Positions 1 to 5,313 of a stretch of 12,440 bases of DNA are shown piece by piece; the stretch's first letter is position 1; each line of letters opens with the position of its first letter. Source of the stretch: Bacteroidales bacterium GP2 (lineage in GTDB: Bacteria; Bacteroidota; Bacteroidia; Bacteroidales; Muribaculaceae); assembly GCA_001701115.1 (NCBI GenBank), contig DAAJ01000114.1, forward strand, positions 1-12,440. Reading direction: 5' to 3'. A program made the translations under genes and the position numbers. The notes under the pieces are model-generated. The model searched no databases and was not told where the DNA came from. It saw only the letters and a program-made list of their open reading frames with translations.

Positions 1-122
1 TCGCTTGCCTGAGGTTTCGCATTGCGACGCTCCTTGCGGAGCTTGCACCCGCGCTTCCTTGTCCTCATGGCGGACTTCGCTTGCCTGAGGTTTCGCATTG
101 CGACGCTCCTGCGGAGCTCGCA
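1..122. repeat. Two copies of a structured intergenic repeat, 76-nt period
   Basis: Positions 1-47 and 77-122 are near-identical. The first 33 nt (1-33 and 77-109) match exactly, and the remainder differs by a 1-nt deletion and one substitution. Each copy holds a small hairpin, GCTCC-TTGC-GGAGC at 29-42 and GCTCC-TGC-GGAGC at 105-117; the deletion falls in the loop, so the stem is preserved. A second hairpin joins 63-71 to 83-90 (CCTCA-T-GGC with GCC-TGAGG, one bulged T). Its counterpart for the first copy would lie left of position 1, so the window edge cuts the array. No long reading frame runs through it. It looks like a dispersed or tandem structured repeat rather than a gene; its function is unknown. 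Confidence 0.8.
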
Positions 123-138
123 TGGCACCTTTTAATAT

Positions 139-156
139 CGGGGGGCAAGCCCCCGG
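139..156. other. Isolated G/C-rich hairpin
   Basis: Positions 141-145 (GGGGG) can pair with 150-154 (CCCCC) around a CAAG loop. With G140 bulged, C139 can also pair with G155. No T-run follows on the plus strand. On the minus strand the hairpin is followed by an AT-rich stretch (ATATTAAAA) without a real U-tract. It could be a terminator for a unit to the left, or part of the repeat-derived region, but neither is established. Confidence 0.45.
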
Positions 157-211
157 TTAACACAATCCTGTCCTGGATGGGCATGGGAAAGATGATTTTT
201 TTGGTTGGATG

Positions 212-243
212 TTTGCATATATCAAAACGGTATTGTAATTTTG
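212..243 (+). promoter_or_regulatory. Bacteroides-type sigma-ABfr promoter
   Basis: TTTG at 212-215 is followed after exactly 20 bp by TAATTTTG at 236-243. This is a full match to the Bacteroidota housekeeping promoter (-33 TTTG, 19-21 bp spacer, -7 TAnnTTTG). It lies in an AT-rich stretch and predicts a start near 248-250, leaving a leader of about 30 nt rich in A before the ATG at 278. No Shine-Dalgarno sequence is visible in that leader, which is usual for the phylum. Confidence 0.8.
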
Positions 244-277
244 CGGCATATTAATCCATTAAAAAACAAACACACCT

Positions 278-862
278 ATGACACACACCAATTCTATCTC
301 ATTTGATCTTACATGGTATTCAATTCTCAGCCAATACTCGGCATCTGTGCGCCGTACTGTATGCGATGCTGTCCTCAATTTTGCACTTACCGGCGAAATC
401 CCTGTTTTAAAGGGTATTGCAAAAATTGCATTCCAGTTTATATCCCATGAAATTTCCAAACAGCTTGGCAGGGAGAAAGTAGAGAGTATCCAGGTTCCGG
501 TTCCTGCGGCACCCGCTGTTGATGCTCCGGATGAGGATGCAAAAGATGTGGCGGAAATACAACAGGATGAGGCGGTTTCAACTGCAGAAGGCGATGAAAC
601 TCCTGCCGCAGTGCAAGCTCAAGCTGAGGAGGATGTGCTCCCTGAATCTGACCCGGAGCGCACTGAGACGGAAATGCCGGATGCCGCGGATGATGCCGCC
701 AAGGATACTGCACCCTCGGTTGCGTTACCGGTAGGGAAATGCTACAGTGTCCCTGCGTCCCCCGCTCGGAAGGCACGGGGATCTGTTTCACGCAACCGCA
801 TTTCATCCGGAAAAATCACCTGCACCCGCAAGGGCTCCAAAATACTTTTCCGCCGTCACTGA
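278..862 (+). CDS. DUF6291-like small protein with acidic linker and basic tail
   Basis: A protein of 194 aa in three parts. Residues 9-62 form a compact region with the pattern F.L.WYS.L...S...R..V.DAVL.FALTG..P.L.G.AK.AF.FI..EI. This resembles the DUF6291 fold found in many Bacteroidales proteins of phage or accessory origin (recognised by pattern, not by search). Residues 68-150 are low complexity, rich in Ala, Asp, Glu and Pro, and strongly acidic. Residues 163-194 are basic, with about a dozen Arg/Lys. The head lacks any catalytic motif, signal peptide or membrane segment, so a cytoplasmic binding role is possible but unproven. The start at 278 is supported by the well-placed promoter at 212-243. 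It is monocistronic on the plus strand, 70 nt before tsaC. The function is unknown, and the acidic-then-basic layout is unusual. Confidence 0.7.
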   Translation: MTHTNSISFDLTWYSILSQYSASVRRTVCDAVLNFALTGEIPVLKGIAKIAFQFISHEISKQLGREKVESIQVPVPAAPAVDAPDEDAKDVAEIQQDEAVSTAEGDETPAAVQAQAEEDVLPESDPERTETEMPDAADDAAKDTAPSVALPVGKCYSVPASPARKARGSVSRNRISSGKITCTRKGSKILFRRH

Positions 863-917
863 CGCTTAGTTAGGAAAAATAATGGGGCACGGTAGGTGGA
901 GTTAGCGGTTTGTTAGT

Positions 918-925
918 TATCTTTG
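918..925 (+). promoter_or_regulatory. Candidate -7 element (TATCTTTG) for tsaC-clcA
   Basis: TATCTTTG fits the Bacteroidota -7 consensus TAnnTTTG, but no TTTG lies 19-21 bp upstream, so only half of the promoter is convincing. It ends just 7 nt before the ATG at 933. If used, transcription would start at or within a few bases of the start codon, giving a leaderless or near-leaderless message. No Shine-Dalgarno sequence precedes that ATG. Transcription could instead come by read-through from the upstream gene. Confidence 0.4.
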
Positions 926-932
926 CATTTGA

Positions 933-1502
933 ATGATGAATCGTGCAGATATAGATAGCGCCGTAGCCGTGCTGCGCCGTGGTGGAGTGATTGTCTACCC
1001 CACTGATACAGTATGGGGTATCGGTTGTGATGCCACAAACAGCGAAGCCGTGCGCCGCGTGTTTGAAATCAAGCGGCGTGCCGATGCAAAGGCTCTTATC
1101 AGCCTTGTGAGCGATGTGGCTATGCTTGAGCGGTGGGTGGATGATATCCCGGAAGTGGCATACGAGTTGGTCGATGCCGCGGTAAATCCCCTCACAGTGG
1201 TGTATGACCACCCGCACGGGCTTGCTCCGGAGCTCCTTGCCGAGGACGGGAGCGCGGCAATCCGCGTGTGCGATGACCCATTTTGCCGTGCTTTGTGCCG
1301 CGGGCTGCGCAAGCCGCTTGTCAGCACGAGCGCGAATGTAAGCGGCAAACGCACTCCGAAGTGTTTCAGCGAAATAAGCGAAGAGATTCTTGGCGCGGCA
1401 GACTATGTGGCGCAGACTCGCAGGGATGATGCCGGAGGCGGTCGCCCGTCAAGTGTTGTGAAATTGTCCTCGGGAGGGCTCATCAATATAATAAGGAAGT
1501 AG
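933..1502 (+). CDS. tsaC: Threonylcarbamoyl-AMP synthase (Sua5/YciO/YrdC family)
   Basis: This 189-aa single-domain enzyme makes threonylcarbamoyl-AMP from threonine, bicarbonate and ATP, the first step of t6A37 modification in ANN-decoding tRNAs. Visible signatures are GGVIVYPTDTVWGIGCDATN near residues 17-36, the basic KRR plus ADAKALISL segment at 47-58, NPLTVV at 85-90, PLVSTSANVSG at 128-138 and RPSSVVKL at 171-178. The length fits the short TsaC/YwlC type, without the extra C-terminal Sua5 domain. The start is either of two adjacent ATGs (933 or 936). A later start would cut the first helix, so the upstream limit is firm. It ends 1 nt before the CLC gene, so the two are probably co-transcribed. 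The partner tsaE lies in the converging operon at 3303-3746. Confidence 0.93.
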   Translation: MMNRADIDSAVAVLRRGGVIVYPTDTVWGIGCDATNSEAVRRVFEIKRRADAKALISLVSDVAMLERWVDDIPEVAYELVDAAVNPLTVVYDHPHGLAPELLAEDGSAAIRVCDDPFCRALCRGLRKPLVSTSANVSGKRTPKCFSEISEEILGAADYVAQTRRDDAGGGRPSSVVKLSSGGLINIIRK

Positions 1503-1503
1503 G

Positions 1504-3306
1504 ATGAGTGGAACAGGCAAGACGCTGAAAGAGAGGATGCATGATGTTTTCATGAGTTTTTTGCTGTGGCGTGAGAAGCACATCACGGAGAAGACTTTTG
1601 TGGTGATCCTTTCCCTTATCGTGGGCATTCTCGGCGGGTTCGCCGCCTTGATACTCAAAAGCCTCATTCATCTGATTTCGTCGCTCCTCACCTCGCATCT
1701 CGCTATAAATGAGGGCAACTATCTGTACTTCATTTATCCGGTCCTCGGAATAATAATTACTGTGCTTTTCGTAAAATATGTGGTGAGGGATAACATCAGC
1801 CACGGTGTCACAAAGGTGCTTTACGCCATATCCCAGAACAAGAGCCGCTTGAAAAGGCACAATATGTATAGCTCGATGCTTGCGAGCTCAATAACCATAG
1901 GTTTTGGCGGCTCTGTCGGTGCCGAGGGTCCGATTGTCTATACCGGTGCCGCGATAGGCTCAAACCTTGGCTCCTGGATGCGTCTCCCGCCGAGGGTGCT
2001 CATGATTCTTGTAGGTTGTGGCGCGGCGGCAGGCATTGCGGGCATTTTCAAGGCTCCTATTGCAGGCATGCTGTTCACTCTGGAGGTGCTGATGATAGAC
2101 CTGACCACTGTCAGCGTTATGCCGCTGCTGATATCCTCTATCACCGGTGCCACCATCGCATACGTTTTCACCGGCTATGACGTTGAGTTTTTCTTTATAC
2201 AGAGCGAGCCGTTTGTAACCAGCCGCATACCTTTCGTTATTCTCCTGGGTGTGTTCACCGGACTGGTGTCGCTTTACTTTACCCGCGTGATGAACATGAT
2301 GGAGAATTATTTCGGCTCTATAAAGAACCGGTTCACGAAAATATGTATCGGCGGGGCGATTCTTTCCTCGCTCATATTCATTTTCCCGCCTCTCTACGGC
2401 GAAGGCTATGGCGCGATTGTCAGCCTGCTCGGGGGCGATGTCGGGGGAATACTGAACAGTTCGATGTTTTATGCCGACCGTGAAAATGTGTGGTTCATCC
2501 TTGTTTTTGTCGGGCTTATTATCCTCACAAAAGTATTCGCTACCTCGGCGACAAACGGTGCGGGAGGTGTAGGCGGCACATTCGCCCCCTCGCTCTATGT
2601 CGGCTGCATGGCGGGCTTCTTTTTCGCCTCGCTGATAAATCACCTTTTCGGATTCGACCTTTCGGTGAAAAACTTCGCGCTCATGGGCATGAGCGGAGTG
2701 ATGAGCGGGGTAATGCATGCGCCCCTTATGGCTATCTTCCTCACAGCGGAGCTTACCGGCGGCTATGAGTTGTTCCTGCCACTGCTGATAGTCAGCACAC
2801 TGAGTTATGGTACTATTAAGATGTTTGAACCGTACAGCATCTATGCCATGCGTCTTGCCCAGCGCGGCGAGCTCCTCACCCACCATAAGGACAAGGCGGT
2901 GCTCACTCTGTTGAAGATTGACAATGTGATTGAAACCGACTTCATGACTGTGAAGCCGGAAATGAGCCTGAAAGAGATGGTCGAGGTCATATCGAAGAGC
3001 AACCGAAACCTGTTTCCGGTGATTGATGACAGCGGCAGGCTGCTCGGAGTGGTATTGCTTGATGAGATAAGGAACATAATGTTCCGTCCGGACCTTTACC
3101 GGAGGATGTTCGTGCGTACTTTCATGAGCAGCGCGCCCGCGAGCATAGAGGTTGGCAGCAGCATGGAGGCTGTGATGAAGACTTTTGACGACACAGGAGC
3201 ATGGAACCTGCCTGTTGTTGAAAACGGCAGATATGTGGGATTTGTGTCGAAGTCAAAGATATTCAACTCCTACCGCCGTGTGCTCCGCCACTATTCCGAA
3301 GATTAG
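1504..3306 (+). CDS. CLC-family chloride channel/transporter with C-terminal CBS pair
   Basis: A 600-aa inner-membrane protein that moves chloride or related anions. Residues about 30-445 form the CLC membrane core; 475-590 form two CBS domains that usually bind adenine nucleotides. The gating glutamate is kept: GSVGAEGP, with Glu141. The GAGGVGGTFAPSL signature is at 352-364 and Tyr447 appears to match the central tyrosine of EcClC. The inner proton glutamate (EcClC Glu203) is replaced: APIAGMLFTLEV gives Val195. The usual GSGIP selectivity loop reads ISHGVTKV (98-105). These features fit the CBS-bearing bacterial CLC branch and leave open whether it is a channel or an H+ antiporter. The gene starts 1 nt after tsaC, with a good AAGGAAG ribosome site at 1493-1499. 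It converges on tsaE with a 4-nt overlap. Confidence 0.92.
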   Translation: MSGTGKTLKERMHDVFMSFLLWREKHITEKTFVVILSLIVGILGGFAALILKSLIHLISSLLTSHLAINEGNYLYFIYPVLGIIITVLFVKYVVRDNISHGVTKVLYAISQNKSRLKRHNMYSSMLASSITIGFGGSVGAEGPIVYTGAAIGSNLGSWMRLPPRVLMILVGCGAAAGIAGIFKAPIAGMLFTLEVLMIDLTTVSVMPLLISSITGATIAYVFTGYDVEFFFIQSEPFVTSRIPFVILLGVFTGLVSLYFTRVMNMMENYFGSIKNRFTKICIGGAILSSLIFIFPPLYGEGYGAIVSLLGGDVGGILNSSMFYADRENVWFILVFVGLIILTKVFATSATNGAGGVGGTFAPSLYVGCMAGFFFASLINHLFGFDLSVKNFALMGMSGVMSGVMHAPLMAIFLTAELTGGYELFLPLLIVSTLSYGTIKMFEPYSIYAMRLAQRGELLTHHKDKAVLTLLKIDNVIETDFMTVKPEMSLKEMVEVISKSNRNLFPVIDDSGRLLGVVLLDEIRNIMFRPDLYRRMFVRTFMSSAPASIEVGSSMEAVMKTFDDTGAWNLPVVENGRYVGFVSKSKIFNSYRRVLRHYSED

Positions 3307-3313
3307 TCTTCGG
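3296..3313. terminator. Perfect hairpin over the convergent stop codons
   Basis: CCGAAGA (3296-3302) and TCTTCGG (3307-3313) form a perfect 7-bp stem with a TTAG tetraloop. The loop holds the TAG stop of the plus-strand CLC gene (3304-3306) and, on the other strand, the TAA stop of tsaE (3303-3305). As a palindrome it could act as a bidirectional transcription barrier or 3' end stabiliser for both units. Neither strand has a following T-run, so classic intrinsic termination is not certain. Confidence 0.55.
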
Positions 3314-3746
3314 TGTTGAAAGTGAGGGTGCGGGTTCCGTCAGGATTAACGGTGATATTCACATCTACAGTGTCGTTTGGCAATATGTCGGCGATTTTTT
3401 CCGGCCATTCGAGCAGGCACAATGCGCCGGAGTCAAAATAATCCTCCACTCCTATGTCAAATGCCTCCTCCATGTTTTCAATCCTGTAGAGGTCGAAATG
3501 GTAGATAAGCTCGGCGGTAGTGTCTGAGCGGTACTCGTTGATTATTGAAAATGTGGGTGAGCCTGCGAAATCATCTTCAACTCCGAGCTCTTTGCAGAGC
3601 GCAGCTATGAAAGTCGTTTTACCGGCGCCCATCTCTCCGCTGAAGGCGTACACGGTGCGGTCATCCATCAGTGATGCGAATTCCTTTGCCGCACGTGGCA
3701 GGTCGTCGATTGATGCTATTGTAATTGTTTTTGTTGCCATATTCAT
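3303..3746 (-). CDS. tsaE: TsaE, ATPase of the t6A tRNA modification complex
   Basis: A 147-aa P-loop ATPase that works with TsaB and TsaD to reset the complex placing threonylcarbamoyl on A37 of tRNA. Walker A GEMGAGKT is at residues 37-44. The family motifs SPTFSIINEY (63-72), HFDLYR (83-88) and LLEWPEKI (111-118) follow in the expected order, and the length is normal. The ATG at 3746 lies 1 nt after the porX stop with no Shine-Dalgarno sequence, so translation is probably coupled to porX. A second in-frame ATG two codons later (MATK) is equally possible. It is the last gene of the minus-strand operon and overlaps the end of the CLC gene by 4 nt. A porX-tsaE link is familiar from other Bacteroidota, but I could not check how widely it holds. 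Confidence 0.94.
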   Translation of the reverse strand: MNMATKTITIASIDDLPRAAKEFASLMDDRTVYAFSGEMGAGKTTFIAALCKELGVEDDFAGSPTFSIINEYRSDTTAELIYHFDLYRIENMEEAFDIGVEDYFDSGALCLLEWPEKIADILPNDTVDVNITVNPDGTRTLTFNTED

Positions 3747-3747
3747 G

Positions 3748-5313
3748 TTATGAAGTTTGTTTCGGTGTGAGTGTCACTACTGGCACAAGCATCTCCTGGA
3801 GCGATATTCCGCCATGCTGGAAAGTGTCGCGGTAGTGCTGCGCGTAGCGGTTGAAATTTGTAGGGTAGGCGAAGAAATCACGCCCGCGGGCAAAGATATA
3901 TGAGGAGGTGATGCCGGGTGACGGCAACCCGTAGTCTGCCGCTTTCTTCACCTCAAGGACTTTGGACGGTTTTACCCCGAGGTTATGTCCTACCTTGTAC
4001 CGGAGGTTGGGGTTTATATTGCGTTCTGCCGCCACTTTCACGGGATTGTCCACCCGGATTGTGCCGTGGTCGGTGGTGAGCAGCACAGTGTCGCCGGTTC
4101 CGGAAATAGCCTTGAAGAGTTCGCCGAGGGGGGAGTGGCGAAACCATGACTCGGTGATTGAACGGTATGCGGCATCGGTGGAGGCGAGCTCGCGCACTGT
4201 TTTTGACTCGGTGCGGGCATGGCTGAGCATATCGATGAAGTTTACCACAACCACATTCATGCTGTTGCGCTTCATCTCAGGCAGCTTTGCAATCAGCCGG
4301 GAGCATCCGTCAGAGTCATTCAGCTTGGTGTAGGAGAAAAGGTAATGGCGTTTCATCCTTTGCATGAAAGAGGCTATCAGCGGGGTCTCGTTAAGGTTTT
4401 TGCCCTCCTCGCTGTCCTCGTCTACCCAAAGGTCAGGGAAGTTCGCGGCAATCTGTGCCGGAAGCAGCCCTGAGAAAATTGCGTTGCGGCAATATTGCGT
4501 AGCTGTCGGCAGGATGGAGCAATAGAGGGCAGTGTCGATATTGAAATACTCGCCGAGCATGGTGCTTACGGTTATCCACTGGTCGTAGCGGAAATTGTCA
4601 ATGACAACAAGCCATATCCTTTTCCCGCTGTCAAGAAGCGGCAAGGCACGCTCCTTCATCAGGCGATGGCTCATCAGGGGAGCATTGCGGTCATCGGCAA
4701 GCCAGGAGCTGTAATTGCGCTCTATGAATTTGGCAAATGCGAGATTGGCATCATTTATCTGGCTGGCAAGGATGTCGGCAGTATCCGCAGGCGCTCCCGG
4801 CGCTTCAAGTTCTATCTGCCAGAATACTAATTTGCGGTATAGTTCGCACCAGTCGGCAAATGACCCCGCGGAGTAGGTGAGGGTGGAGATGCGGGCAAAC
4901 TCGTCACGGTAGCTGGCAAGCGACCGGCGTGCAACAAGCATGTCCGAGTGGAGCGTTTTTTTTATTGACAGCAGGATTTGGTTGGGATTCACCGGCTTGA
5001 TGAGGTAGTCGGCTATCTTGCTCCCTATCGCCTGGTCCATCACATTCTCCTCCTCGCTTTTGGTAATCATGATTACCGGTATGTGCGGCATCGCTTCCTT
5101 TATCCGCGCCAAAGTTTCCAGTCCGGTGATTCCCGGCATGTTCTCGTCAAGTATCACAAGGTCGATATGCGTTTCTTTCGCAGCGCGAAGCGCGTCGGTG
5201 CCGCTTGTGGCTGTCACAACATCATACCCTTTTGCCTTTAGGAAAAGGATATGCGGCTTGAGCAAATCAATCTCATCGTCCGCCCATAATATTTTCGGTG
5301 TAGCTTCGCTCAT
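3748..5313 (-). CDS. porX: PorX, response regulator with PglZ phosphodiesterase domain
   Basis: A 521-aa cytoplasmic regulator. The receiver domain (residues 5-122) keeps every key residue: acidic pair Asp12-Asp13, phospho-acceptor Asp56 in LVILDENMPG, Thr84 and Lys106. A helical linker (about 125-225) leads to a PglZ/alkaline-phosphatase-type domain (230-515). Its metal and catalytic set looks complete: Asp239 (VVIDNFRYDQW), Thr270 in LPTATQ, Asp361 and His365 (FIDMLSHAR), Asp415-His416 (TTDHGT) and His500 (FQHGG). In Porphyromonas, PorX with the kinase PorY controls type IX secretion genes, and its PglZ domain has been reported to cleave oligonucleotide second messengers. The length matches PorX. 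The start overlaps the porW stop as ATGA, a sign of coupling. No PorY kinase gene is in the window. Confidence 0.93.
   Translation of the reverse strand: MSEATPKILWADDEIDLLKPHILFLKAKGYDVVTATSGTDALRAAKETHIDLVILDENMPGITGLETLARIKEAMPHIPVIMITKSEEENVMDQAIGSKIADYLIKPVNPNQILLSIKKTLHSDMLVARRSLASYRDEFARISTLTYSAGSFADWCELYRKLVFWQIELEAPGAPADTADILASQINDANLAFAKFIERNYSSWLADDRNAPLMSHRLMKERALPLLDSGKRIWLVVIDNFRYDQWITVSTMLGEYFNIDTALYCSILPTATQYCRNAIFSGLLPAQIAANFPDLWVDEDSEEGKNLNETPLIASFMQRMKRHYLFSYTKLNDSDGCSRLIAKLPEMKRNSMNVVVVNFIDMLSHARTESKTVRELASTDAAYRSITESWFRHSPLGELFKAISGTGDTVLLTTDHGTIRVDNPVKVAAERNINPNLRYKVGHNLGVKPSKVLEVKKAADYGLPSPGITSSYIFARGRDFFAYPTNFNRYAQHYRDTFQHGGISLQEMLVPVVTLTPKQTS

Noticed and set aside
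1..122. CRISPR array
   Set aside because: There are only two copies, the spacer-like gap is part of a folded unit, and no cas gene is nearby.
1..277. Insertion sequence or transposase remnant at the left edge
   Set aside because: No transposase-like reading frame and no terminal inverted repeats or target duplication can be seen; only short hairpins are present.
438..806. A 122-codon minus-strand frame opposite the DUF6291-like gene
   Set aside because: It is His/Pro/Gln-rich low complexity that mirrors the acidic linker codons of the plus-strand gene, and has no promoter or ribosome site.
863..932. Intrinsic terminator between the DUF6291-like gene and tsaC
   Set aside because: No stable stem followed by a T-run is present in these 70 nt.
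1960..2886. A 308-codon open frame on the minus strand inside the CLC gene
   Set aside because: The plus-strand frame encodes an unmistakable CLC protein over the same bases. The antisense product is rich in His, Arg and Glu without recognisable domains, typical of a shadow frame in GC-rich coding DNA.
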